Shown here piece after piece: positions 42,126-50,330 of a stretch of DNA of 64,000 nucleotides. How positions within the stretch are numbered: position 1 is the first letter of the stretch; every line of letters starts with the position of its first letter. Source of the stretch: JAWKVD01 sp041398225 (lineage in GTDB: Bacteria; Pseudomonadota; Alphaproteobacteria; Caulobacterales; Hyphomonadaceae); the NCBI GenBank assembly GCA_041398225.1, contig JAWKVD010000006.1, positions 1 through 64,000 on the forward strand, written 5' to 3'. The notes beneath the pieces are model-generated. The model had not been told where the DNA came from. It did no database searches and worked only from the letters and a program-made list of their open reading frames with translations. The position numbers and the translations under genes were made by a program.

Positions 42126-44292
42126 GCTGGATGCAGCGGCGCAAGGACGCGCCGCCGCCGAGCTTCACCTCCTGTCACGCGCCGTAGGCGCCGACGAGCG
42201 CGAAGCGCACTTCGTCGTGCCGGAGATCCACTGCGCGGGCTGCATCGCGCGTATCGAGCGCGCGCTGAAGCAATTGCCGGACGTGACCGAGGCGCGGGTC
42301 AATCTCACGACCAAGCGCGTTCGCCTGCGCTGGCGCGCCCCTGCGTCCCCGCCCGTAATCGAAACCCTGCAGCGTCTCGGGTTCAGCGCGCATGTCCACG
42401 ATGCGCCGCCCGCAGCGGACGACGCTACGCGCGGCGAACTCGTGCGCGCGCTTGCGGTCGCCGGTTTCGCGGCCATGAACATCATGCTGCTCTCGGTCTC
42501 CATCTGGGCCGGGGCGGAGGCGCCAGTGCGCGCGCTGTTTCACTGGATATCGGCGGCCATCGCGCTGCCGGCGATCCTCTATTCGGGCCGCGTGTTCTTC
42601 CGCTCCGCCTGGGCGAGCCTGCGCCATGGGCGCACCAACATGGACGTGCCGATCGCGGTCGGCGTCATCACCGCCTTCGGCCTCAGCCTTTATGAAACCA
42701 TCACGCACGGCCCGCATGCTTATTTCGATGCGACTGTCACGCTGCTGTTCTTTCTGCTCATCGGCCGCACGCTCGATCATCTCATGCGCGAACGGGCCCG
42801 CACCGCCGTTGAAGGGCTCCTGCGCCTTGAGGCGCGCAGCGCGACGCACGTTGCGCCGGATGGCGCCCATGCGCCTATCGCGGTGGACGATATCGCCCCT
42901 GGCATGACGCTGATGATCGCGCCGGGCGAACGCATCCCGGTCAACGCCGAGATCGTCTCCGGCAATTCCGACGTCGACCTGTCGCTCGTCACCGGCGAGA
43001 GCACGCCCGAACCGGCCCAGCCCGGCGGCGTCCTTTGGGCCGGAGCGCTCAATCTGAGCGCCGTGCTGTTGGTGCGCGCAACCGCGACCGCGCGCGCCTC
43101 TTTCCTCGCGGACATGGCGCGCATGATGGAGGCGGCGGAAAGCGGCCGTTCGCAGTATCGTCGCATCGCCGACCGCGCGGCGCGTCTCTACGCGCCGGTC
43201 GTGCATCTGGCCGCGTTCCTGACCCTCATCGCATGGTGGGCGGCTAGCGGCGATCCGCACAAAGCGATCACCATCGCCATCGCCGTGCTCATCATCACCT
43301 GCCCATGCGCCCTGGGGCTGGCGGTGCCCATGGTCCATGTCGCGGCGGCGCGGTGGCTTTTCGCGCAGGGCGTGATGCTCAAGGACGGCGGCGCGCTTGA
43401 GCGCCTCGCCGAAACGGACAGCGTCGTGTTCGACAAGACCGGCACGCTCACTCTTGCCGCCCCGCAGGCCAGCATGGTCGCGGGGGCCGATCCCTCGGCG
43501 CTCCTTTGCGCGGCTGCGCTCGGCGCGCGATCCCTGCATCCTTACGCCCGCGCCATCGCCCGCCTGACGGAGGGCGCCCCGATGGCCTTCGAGTGCGTGC
43601 GCGAAGAGCCCGGCGCCGGCATTGAAGGCATGTTGGAGGGCGCGTGCTATCGCTTGGGGCGTCCTGCCTGGACGCAGATGTCGGCGGATGCGCCGGCCGA
43701 CGAGGACGCCGTGCTGCTGACGCGCGATGGCGAGATATGCGCGCGCTTTGTCATCACGCATACGCTCCGCCCCGGCGCCGCCGAAGCGGTCGCGGCGCTC
43801 AAGGGCGCGGGCTTCCAGATCGAGATCGTCTCCGGGGATCACGCGCGTCCTGTCACGGCCCTGGCTTCCGCGCTCGGCGTACCCCATGCGGCGCGCATAA
43901 CGCCAGCCGGGAAGGTCGCCCACATCGCGCGCCGCACGGAGGAGGGGCGCAAGGTGCTCATGGTCGGCGACGGTCTCAACGACGCGCCGGCGCTGATGGC
44001 GGCACATGCTTCGATCGCCCCGGCAAGCGCAGCCGATGTCGGTCGCAACGCCGCCGATTTCGTATTCCTTCGGCCGAGCCTCATGGCCGTGCCAGAAGCC
44101 GTGCTGACCGCGCGCCGCGCGGCGACGCTCGTGCGCCAGAACATGGCGCTCGCGGTGCTCTACAATCTCATCGCCGTGCCCATCGCCATCGCGGGTCAGG
44201 TGACGCCGCTCATTGCCGCGATCGCGATGTCGGGGTCTTCGGTGATCGTAGTCGCGAACGCGATGCGGATCGGACGGAGCGCATCGCCATGA
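42100..44292 (+). CDS. ccoI: copper-translocating P-type ATPase for cbb3 assembly
   Basis: The 730-residue protein has an N-terminal heavy-metal domain (EIHCAGCIARIERAL, with CxxC), then eight membrane helices with the CPC ion-binding motif in TCPCALGLAVPM. P-type motifs are SLVTGEST (phosphatase), FDKTGTLT (phosphorylated Asp) and MVGDGLNDAPALMAA. Position after ccoNOQP marks it as CcoI/FixI, which exports copper for the CuB site of CcoN. It overlaps ccoS by 4 bp. Confidence 0.95.
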   Translation: MLTAHSPFELDAAAQGRAAAELHLLSRAVGADEREAHFVVPEIHCAGCIARIERALKQLPDVTEARVNLTTKRVRLRWRAPASPPVIETLQRLGFSAHVHDAPPAADDATRGELVRALAVAGFAAMNIMLLSVSIWAGAEAPVRALFHWISAAIALPAILYSGRVFFRSAWASLRHGRTNMDVPIAVGVITAFGLSLYETITHGPHAYFDATVTLLFFLLIGRTLDHLMRERARTAVEGLLRLEARSATHVAPDGAHAPIAVDDIAPGMTLMIAPGERIPVNAEIVSGNSDVDLSLVTGESTPEPAQPGGVLWAGALNLSAVLLVRATATARASFLADMARMMEAAESGRSQYRRIADRAARLYAPVVHLAAFLTLIAWWAASGDPHKAITIAIAVLIITCPCALGLAVPMVHVAAARWLFAQGVMLKDGGALERLAETDSVVFDKTGTLTLAAPQASMVAGADPSALLCAAALGARSLHPYARAIARLTEGAPMAFECVREEPGAGIEGMLEGACYRLGRPAWTQMSADAPADEDAVLLTRDGEICARFVITHTLRPGAAEAVAALKGAGFQIEIVSGDHARPVTALASALGVPHAARITPAGKVAHIARRTEEGRKVLMVGDGLNDAPALMAAHASIAPASAADVGRNAADFVFLRPSLMAVPEAVLTARRAATLVRQNMALAVLYNLIAVPIAIAGQVTPLIAAIAMSGSSVIVVANAMRIGRSASP

Positions 44293-44453
44293 GCGACTTC
44301 TTTTTTCTTATTCCCATCGCACTGGGGCTCGGCCTCATCGGCCTTGGCGCTTTCCTCTGGGCGCTGAAAGACCGGCAGTACGATGACCTCGACGGGGCCG
44401 CCGCCCGCATCCTCATGGACGACGACGCGCCGGATGACGACGGCGTGCGCTGA
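44289..44453 (+). CDS. ccoS: cbb3 oxidase maturation protein
   Basis: A 54-residue frame starts at the ATG overlapping the ccoI stop. It has one helix (DFFFLIPIALGLGLIGLGAFLWAL) followed by KDRQYDDLDGAAARILMDDD, the classic CcoS pattern. CcoS is needed to insert cofactors into the oxidase. It is the last gene of the operon. The usual companions ccoG and ccoH are absent. Confidence 0.93.
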   Translation: MSDFFFLIPIALGLGLIGLGAFLWALKDRQYDDLDGAAARILMDDDAPDDDGVR

Positions 44454-45088
44454 AGCCTAGTCCGCACCTGCGAGGAGCCTCTAGGCAATCGGGACGGTGC
44501 AGGCAAGGCGTCCGACGCCGGTCCCGCGAGTCGCGGGTATCACCGCCATGATCGCGTCGTGCGCGGCGCTGCTAACTTTGTCAAAGAGTGTTGCCGATCT
44601 AATCCAGCGTATCGTGCGGGCAGGACATCCTATTGAGCGGCGGGGTGATCGATTGCGGAAATTCGCACATCAATTGTTCTGTTAAATCGGAGAGCGACTT
44701 TCGTGGAAGTCGAATGAGTTAGACGGAGCGCTGCATTGGCCTGCGTGCTGCTCAGGCGTTGCAATCGTTGGCGGCAACCGCCGGGGTGATGATTGCCGCC
44801 TCTGATGGAAAACGGCGACAACTGCGCACAGCTGCCGCCGTTCATATCCTTGACGGTCATCGGCATCCCTGCCTGTACCGTGAAGCGAACATATCACGCT
44901 GTGCGTAAGCGATAAGATGTTTCGCGACTTTTCCACCGACATCGCAACAATCGTTCAATTCGTCTGCAACATCATTTCGTATTTGTCCGCGAGCGCAATT
45001 TTCCTCTTGGCGTAACTATTACGAGTGCTATCGCAAATTTCGTTGCCAACAAGACAACAACAAAAACAAGAAAAGAAAGAGAGCAACG
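44454..45088. other. intergenic interval between cargo and conjugation backbone
   Basis: This 635-bp stretch has no gene I can support. GCCTAG (44455-44460) and CTAGGC further on form a loose dyad that may help end the cco transcript. From about 44,990 it becomes AT-rich, ending in a run of CAAGACAACAACAAAAACAAG and AAGAAAGAGAG just before the DUF736 start, a purine-rich leader likely to hold the ribosome site. The GC drop at about 44.9 kb may mark the border of the inserted oxidase cargo. Confidence 0.45.
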
Positions 45089-45505
45089 ATGCAACTTGGT
45101 ATTTTCACCAAGGATGCGAGCACCGGCATTCTGTCGGGCTCCATCCGTACACTCAGCACCACCGTCGATCACGTCGAGATCGCACCATCCACCAAACGCA
45201 GCAAAGAAAGCCCTGACTTCCGCGTCTATGGGCCGACCGGCAGCGATTTCGGAGCCGGATGGAATAAGCTCAGCGCCGAGGGCAAGAAATACATCTCGCT
45301 CGTACTGCGTGATCCTCAGTTCAATGATGGCCAGCCGCTCTATCCCATTCTCGTGGAAGGGGAGAACAATGAGTTCGTGATGGCATGGGAGGCGCCCGAT
45401 CCAACGAAGGCTCCGTCCCGACCCGCAGTCACTCCCGGTCAAGCGGCCGCAGCCGAAAGCCTCGATCAACCCGCACTCGGCGCTGGTAAGCGCAAGAGCG
45501 CCTAA
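45089..45505 (+). CDS. DUF736 family protein
   Basis: The 138-residue protein starts MQLGIFTKDASTGILSGSIRTL and contains DFRVYGPTGSDFGAGWNKLSAEGKKYISLVLRDPQFNDGQPLYPILVE, the DUF736 pattern. DUF736 genes occur in Alphaproteobacteria almost only on conjugative plasmids and islands beside relaxase and ArdC genes; the function is not known. A short acidic linker and basic tail (GAGKRKSA) follow. A second DUF736 protein starts 18 bp later. Confidence 0.88.
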   Translation: MQLGIFTKDASTGILSGSIRTLSTTVDHVEIAPSTKRSKESPDFRVYGPTGSDFGAGWNKLSAEGKKYISLVLRDPQFNDGQPLYPILVEGENNEFVMAWEAPDPTKAPSRPAVTPGQAAAAESLDQPALGAGKRKSA

Positions 45506-45523
45506 TCCGCGGAGGGCTCGAAG

Positions 45524-45856
45524 ATGATCATTGGACGTTTCACCGAGAGCGCGGACGGAACCCTTATCGGCCACACCCGCACGCTGTTCTTCCGATCAGA
45601 CAAGGTCGTCTTCGAGCCAGTCGCAGACGCAGCCTCACCGAGAGCGCCGGCGTACCGCGTGTACACGGGCGATGAGATTGAACTAGGCGCAGCCTGGCGT
45701 AAGGCCGGCAAAGCGAACGGCACGGTCTACTTCGACGTGAAGCTCGACGACCCGACTTTCGCCAAGCCGATCTTCTGCCGCCTCGTGCAGCCGAAGCAGG
45801 GCGAAGGCTTCTTGCTCGTCTGGGAGCGGACAACAAAAGCAAGAACGGACGCCTAG
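45524..45856 (+). CDS. second DUF736 family protein
   Basis: The 110-residue protein begins MIIGRFTESADGTLIGHTRTLFFR and has YRVYTGDEIELGAAWRKAGKANGTVYFDVKLDDPTFAKPIFCRLV. It aligns with the first copy over the core (G.F....DG.L.G......, AW.K.......Y....L.DP.F..P....L). GGAGG precedes the ATG. The tandem pair is a duplication that has diverged strongly. The 300 bp after it (to the ArdC start) hold no gene but contain a GC-rich element shared with 53,427-53,472. Confidence 0.83.
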   Translation: MIIGRFTESADGTLIGHTRTLFFRSDKVVFEPVADAASPRAPAYRVYTGDEIELGAAWRKAGKANGTVYFDVKLDDPTFAKPIFCRLVQPKQGEGFLLVWERTTKARTDA

Positions 45857-46014
45857 GCGCCCCGTTCCGATGCGAGCAAGGCCCGTCGTGTCCGTCCTCC
45901 GGTGCGACGGGCTCATCGCTTGATGCTTCTGCTGACCTCCAATCGCCATGTTCGTGACCGCATCGCAGCCTGACTGATCGGGGCCTGCAGCCGCCTGTCG
46001 TTCGCTGCAACGGG

Positions 46015-46058
46015 CAGCCCGCTCCGTTCGCGCCGCTTCGCAATCGCTCCCGTGTCGC
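46015..46058 (+). repeat. dispersed GC-rich intergenic element, copy 1
   Basis: The stretch contains GCCCGCTCCGTTCGCGCCGC followed within 20 bp by CTCCCGTGTCGC. A second copy at 53427-53472 reads the same with a single change in the first part (CCATT for CCGTT) and a related second part (CTCCCGTGTAGC). Both lie in non-coding gaps before small plasmid genes. Function unknown; it could be a shared transcript leader or recombination remnant. Confidence 0.45.
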
Positions 46059-46160
46059 CCGTTCCCCACGCTGTGGTGCAGCGCTCGCCCGCGCGTCTGC
46101 AGTAATGCCCCGTCAGGCCGCGTGTGCGGTCAACAAAAACACTTACGGCTAGGAGGCCCG

Positions 46161-47135
46161 ATGAAAGCAGAAGCATCACAATTCGATATCCACCAAACCA
46201 TCACCGATCAGATCGTGACCGCCATCGAGGCAGGCGTCGCCGATTGGGAAATGCCCTGGCGCCGTGCCGGCGGAGCGCTTCATCGCCCGAAGAACGTCCT
46301 CACCAACAACACCTATCAAGGCGTGAACGTGCTCTCGCTCTGGATGGCGGCCGAACGCCAGCAATTCTCAGCGCCGATCTGGGGCACCTACAAGCAGTGG
46401 CAGGAGAAGGGCGCTCAGGTACGCAAAGGCGAGCGCGGCAGCCCTATCGTGTTCTACAAGGACCTCGATATCACGCGCACCGATGAGGCTACTGGCGAGG
46501 CGAGCGCCGACAAAGTCATGTTCGCCCGCGCCTCATGGGTGTTCAACGTCAATCAGGTGGAAGGTTTCGAGCTTCCAGAATTAGCGCCACCCACCGAAGA
46601 CCGTGTCGATCTCATCGAGCATGTCGAGATGCTCATCCGCGCAACGGGCGCTGACATTCGCGAGGGCGGCGACCGCGCCTACTACCGACCAACCGAAGAC
46701 TATTGCGCCGTGCCCGATCGCGCGCGCTTCCTGGGCACTGACACCAGCACGCCGACTGATGCTTGGTATGCAACCAAGCTCCACGAACTCGTGCACTGGA
46801 CCGGCCCGAAACATCGCCTCGACCGTGACCTCGCAAACCGTTTCGGTAGCGAGGCCTATGCAATGGAAGAACTCGTGGCCGAACTCGGCAGCGCCTTCCT
46901 CTGCGCTGATCTCGGAATCGCGACCGCACCCCGTCCCGACCATGCCTCCTACATCGCCCACTGGCTGAAAGTGCTGAAGGACGACAAGAAAGCCGTCTTC
47001 ACGGCAGCGAGCCAAGCCGACAAGGCGGCGCGCTATCTGTTGGCCTTTGGCGAACTCACGCCCCCGTCCCGACCCGCGCCGGACGAGGCTTCACTTGCGC
47101 AGAGCAGGCCCGACCCGCACCGGCGTCCTGCTTAA
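46161..47135 (+). CDS. ArdC-like antirestriction / ssDNA-binding metalloprotease-fold protein
   Basis: The ATG at 46161 follows AGGAGG and gives 324 residues. The N-terminal ArdC domain (DIHQTITDQIVTAIEAGVADWEMPW, NVLTNNTYQGVNVLSLW, FSAPIWGTYKQWQEKGAQVRKGERG) is ssDNA-binding and counters restriction. The C-terminal zincin-like part has the zinc site KLHELVHWTG and a later AMEELVAELGSAFLCADLGI. ArdC genes travel with conjugative elements and protect entering DNA, which fits the position between DUF736 and coupling-protein genes. The protein converges with the next gene. Confidence 0.9.
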   Translation: MKAEASQFDIHQTITDQIVTAIEAGVADWEMPWRRAGGALHRPKNVLTNNTYQGVNVLSLWMAAERQQFSAPIWGTYKQWQEKGAQVRKGERGSPIVFYKDLDITRTDEATGEASADKVMFARASWVFNVNQVEGFELPELAPPTEDRVDLIEHVEMLIRATGADIREGGDRAYYRPTEDYCAVPDRARFLGTDTSTPTDAWYATKLHELVHWTGPKHRLDRDLANRFGSEAYAMEELVAELGSAFLCADLGIATAPRPDHASYIAHWLKVLKDDKKAVFTAASQADKAARYLLAFGELTPPSRPAPDEASLAQSRPDPHRRPA

Positions 47136-47518
47136 AGCCCGAGTCCATCATTCTTGGCTTCAGCGCCGCTGCGTTCGATCTCGTCCGCTCGGCTCGCTTC
47201 CGCTGCACTGCGTTCGGCGGCTGGCGTCTCGCGTGCAGCTGACTGCTGAGGCGTACGTCGGAAGAGGCTGAGGGTCGGTCGCTTCTGGGGCAAGGCGATT
47301 GCCTCACGCTCCGGCGCTTGTTCGCGACGCTTCTGCTCGGCCTCGACCACGAAGAGCGTCTCGTAGAGTTCCGTTCTCGCCCTCGTCGATGGATGCGTAG
47401 CGAGCACTGCTTTCACATCAGCGCTCAACTGCGAAAGGGCGGCGTCAGTCCACTGACCGAGCGGCTTCGCATATCCGTCAACGTACAGCTCGTTCACGCG
47501 GGCCATGTGCAGCTCCAT
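47132..47518 (-). CDS. small hypothetical protein of the conjugation region
   Basis: A 128-residue product starts at an ATG at 47518 (a second Met is at 47506). The N-terminal half is helical (MARVNELYVDGYAKPLGQW, ALSQLSADVKAVLATHPSTRARTELYETLFVVEAEQKRREQ), and the C-terminal half is a disordered Ala-, Glu- and Ser-rich tail. No family is recognised. It converges with the ArdC gene with a 4-bp overlap of stops. Confidence 0.5.
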   Translation of the reverse strand: MELHMARVNELYVDGYAKPLGQWTDAALSQLSADVKAVLATHPSTRARTELYETLFVVEAEQKRREQAPEREAIALPQKRPTLSLFRRTPQQSAARETPAAERSAAEASRADEIERSGAEAKNDGLGL

Positions 47519-47678
47519 CACTCGTCGAAGGGAAGACGTGTAACGCGATCAAGATGAAGCGCTGCGCCGTGTAAATCAACGCAACATATCGACGAAATCC
47601 ACGAAGATATGTATCAATCGTCAGCATGATTTCCCTCACTGAAACATGCGGAATGTTGCGGAATGACGGGAGAACAGG

Positions 47679-48281
47679 ATGTCCGATTTCTGGGACTGGT
47701 TTGTCTTTCGGTTGACGGGAAAGTTTCCTCGCAGCGTTGAGAGGCGGGTCTATGATGCGCTCAATGCAGATCGGCAGGAGATGCAAAGGGCATTCGACGA
47801 GCAGCAAGAACAGGCGGCCTGCCAACTGGCCTTGAGCGAAGCCAACGCGCAGGCGCTGATGCGCCAGTTGGAAGAGGCCATCAGTCAGTTGAATGCAGCG
47901 ACAGCGCGCGCGGACAATCACGCCGAGGCGGTCACGCGTTTGACGGCGCTGGTCGATCGTTCACAGACCGCGATTGAGCGGCAGATGGACACGGCGACCA
48001 CGTACTTCCGCAGTAAAGCCACGGAAGTCGAAAACCGCCTGGCCACCGCCGAGGCCGCGTCACGCGAGGCGCGGGCCTGCGCGCATGTCTTCAGGGATAT
48101 CGTGTCCGACATGCAGGCGCTGATGCAGGAGACACGCGCGAGCATCCCCGCAGCGGCCGAGCAGGCCCTGCGTGCGCTGGTCAGCGAGATCGAGCAGGAA
48201 GAAGGCGTGCTCGCCCTCGCGCTGGCAAACGTCAACAGCTTCACCAGCACCGTCTCCAAGACCCTGGAGCGGGACCAATGA
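47679..48281 (+). CDS. coiled-coil protein upstream of the coupling ATPase
   Basis: The 200-residue protein starts MSDFWDWFVFRLTGKFPRSVERRVYDAL, then is a long heptad-rich coiled coil (EMQRAFDEQQEQAACQLALSEANAQALMRQLEEA, AVTRLTALVDRSQTAIERQMDTA) to its end, with no membrane segment apart from a Trp-rich start. It overlaps the coupling protein start by 4 bp (ATGA), so it is probably a partner acting together with it. No known family. Confidence 0.65.
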   Translation: MSDFWDWFVFRLTGKFPRSVERRVYDALNADRQEMQRAFDEQQEQAACQLALSEANAQALMRQLEEAISQLNAATARADNHAEAVTRLTALVDRSQTAIERQMDTATTYFRSKATEVENRLATAEAASREARACAHVFRDIVSDMQALMQETRASIPAAAEQALRALVSEIEQEEGVLALALANVNSFTSTVSKTLERDQ

Positions 48282-50287
48282 GCAACGACGCGCACGCTGA
48301 ACTCGCCACGTGGGTGCGCCGGGGCGACCGGCAAGCGCAGCTGACGTTGCTGCGCCACTTCATCAGCAAGATGCCCATCCTACAAAACTGGCCCGAGCGT
48401 GCCGAGGGCCTGCCAATTGGCCTTGTGGATGATCAACCCGTGTACCTACCGCTTGAAGGCCACTCATTGACGATCGGCTCGTCGGGGGAGGGCAAGTTCT
48501 CAAGCGTTATTGCGCCCCTCGCCCTTCATGATGTGCTGGACGAGAACGGTGTGGCCGCTGGCATGGTCTTCATCGACGCAAAGAACGGTGAAGCCGCCCG
48601 GATAACCGGGCCTTACCGCCGCACGCTTCGGGAAGAACAGGTCTTCGTTATCGACCCCTACAATAAGGCGGGAGGGACTGACTGTCTCAACCCATTTGAT
48701 TTTATCGACCCGGCTGCGGAGGATTTCTACGAGGCCTGCGCTGGTCTCGCCGGGGCGCTGGTCGTGCAGCGCCCGCAGGGCAAGCGTGGCAATGACTTTA
48801 TCTGGGACAGCCGAGGCGCCGAATGGCTGACAGCGATGATCGCTCACTTGGCGCTCGACCCAGCTGAAACCCGTACGCTCCGGCGTCTGCGCTCCATCTT
48901 CGCCGTGGAGGAGGATGAGTTCACGGCGGTGCTGGACGCCATGAAGACCAATGCCGCCTCACCGGCTTGGGTGCGTGACATGGCAAAAGACATGGCGCGC
49001 GTGACGAAGAAGGCTGAGCGCGAGGCATCCGGTTACATCGCGACGATCAAGGAAGCCACGCGTTTCGTTGATAGCGCGATGATGGAGCGCGTGCTCAATC
49101 ACTCGACCTTTGACCCCAAGGTGGTGAGAAGCCATGGAGCCACCGTCTACATCGTCTCGGATGAGAATTATCTCCGCCAATCGGCGCCCTGGCTGCGACT
49201 TATCAGTGAAGTGATCCGCCAGCGTATCGCCCGGAGCGCGGTCGATCGCGCTGTTCACTGGATCATTGATGAGGCCAAGGCATTCGATGCCTGGAGCTTT
49301 ATCCCGGATGGCCTGCGCGCGATGCGGAGCGCCCGCATCTCGCTGCATCTCTTTTATCAAGGGCTTGGTCAGATCAAGGAAGTCTGGGGTGAAGGCTGGT
49401 CTTCCATCACCGACACGCGGGTTACACGTTTCCTAGGGTCGAACGAGGTCGATACTCTCGAATGGATCGCGAAACTCGCTGGCGAAATCTCGGTTGTGGA
49501 CTTCAGCCGGGCGCTCAGCGAATCCGAGAGCACGAGCCTCGCGAACTCGGAAGGCTCCTCAAGCAGCTTCGCCAAGGGCTATTCGCAGTCTAGAGGGCGC
49601 TCGCGAAGTGTCGCCGACGGTGCATCAACAACCGAGACACGCGGTGGCTCAACGTCGAAGAGCCGCAATTGGTCGAAATCGCGATCCAGGTCTGAGAGCC
49701 TCTCGACCACGACGGGGAAGTCCATCACGCGCGGACATTCGACCAGCGTGACGGAGGGGATGAGCATTACTGCCGGCGGCAGCAAGCAGGAGACCAGTGC
49801 ATTTCCCAATAGCTCATCGTCCAAGGGCAGCAGTACCGCCGCAACCGCTTCAAGCTCGCAGTCGAGTACACAGAGCTACAGCGAAACGAACAGCGTCTCC
49901 GAGTCACGCGGGACGCAAACGAGCCAATCTGAAACTGAGGGCGGCAGCGAGTCCGAATCCGCCAGCTGGAGCACAGCGCATGGTCGAAGCCGCACTGTCA
50001 GCGCTGGCACGAACAGATCCAGTTCGGAGTCGGACACAGAGACCAACGGCACGACCAAGAGCGTCACGAGCACGCGTGGCGACACCAACGGCAAGACGGT
50101 CACCTACACCGAGCGGCGTCGGACGATGACGGTCGATGAGGTGCGCCGCATGCCGAAAAGCTCAACCTTGCTTTTCGTGGACCGCATGCCGGAATGCCTG
50201 ATCGATCGCATGCACTACTATGAACTCGCGCCACTCGCGGCCCGTGTGCTCGAAGGTCAAGTCGCGTTCGGCCCGCCTACCGAGTGA
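48278..50287 (+). CDS. VirD4/TraG-like DNA-transfer ATPase with Ser-rich insertion
   Basis: The 669-residue protein has the P-loop SLTIGSSGEGKFSSVIAPL (residues 64-81), VFIDAKNGEAARITGPYRR and a Walker B HWIIDEAKAFDAW near residue 326, the layout of type IV coupling ATPases. Unlike VirD4 it has no N-terminal membrane helices. Between about 411 and 607 lies a region dominated by Ser, Thr, Arg, Glu and Gly, rich in repeated SES and SRS steps. A conserved end follows (TVDEVRRMPKSSTLLFVDRMPECLIDRMHYYEL). It should pump the relaxase-DNA complex, so it needs a transfer channel from elsewhere. Confidence 0.85.
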   Translation: MSNDAHAELATWVRRGDRQAQLTLLRHFISKMPILQNWPERAEGLPIGLVDDQPVYLPLEGHSLTIGSSGEGKFSSVIAPLALHDVLDENGVAAGMVFIDAKNGEAARITGPYRRTLREEQVFVIDPYNKAGGTDCLNPFDFIDPAAEDFYEACAGLAGALVVQRPQGKRGNDFIWDSRGAEWLTAMIAHLALDPAETRTLRRLRSIFAVEEDEFTAVLDAMKTNAASPAWVRDMAKDMARVTKKAEREASGYIATIKEATRFVDSAMMERVLNHSTFDPKVVRSHGATVYIVSDENYLRQSAPWLRLISEVIRQRIARSAVDRAVHWIIDEAKAFDAWSFIPDGLRAMRSARISLHLFYQGLGQIKEVWGEGWSSITDTRVTRFLGSNEVDTLEWIAKLAGEISVVDFSRALSESESTSLANSEGSSSSFAKGYSQSRGRSRSVADGASTTETRGGSTSKSRNWSKSRSRSESLSTTTGKSITRGHSTSVTEGMSITAGGSKQETSAFPNSSSSKGSSTAATASSSQSSTQSYSETNSVSESRGTQTSQSETEGGSESESASWSTAHGRSRTVSAGTNRSSSESDTETNGTTKSVTSTRGDTNGKTVTYTERRRTMTVDEVRRMPKSSTLLFVDRMPECLIDRMHYYELAPLAARVLEGQVAFGPPTE

Positions 50288-50327
50288 CATATCGGCGGGG
50301 AGGGCAGTTGTACCTTCCCCGTTCCTT
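50228..50327 (+). repeat. duplicated segment, copy 1 (end of the coupling-protein gene and downstream)
   Basis: This stretch covers the last 19 codons of the coupling protein and 40 bp beyond. It matches 51995-52094 with about 88% identity, no gaps and the same stop-codon position. The two copies flank the repeat-protein gene at 50331-51860, which starts to be encoded (from its 3' end) only 4 bp after this copy. Confidence 0.85.
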
Positions 50328-50330
50328 TAG

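Noticed and set aside
44497..44685. Short open frame after ccoS
   Set aside because: No ribosome site or domain, overlapped by equally good frames on the other strand.
49500..50110. Low-complexity DNA in the coupling gene as a possible CRISPR or satellite
   Set aside because: Units are irregular, the region is in frame and flanked by conserved protein sequence, and no spacer structure is present.
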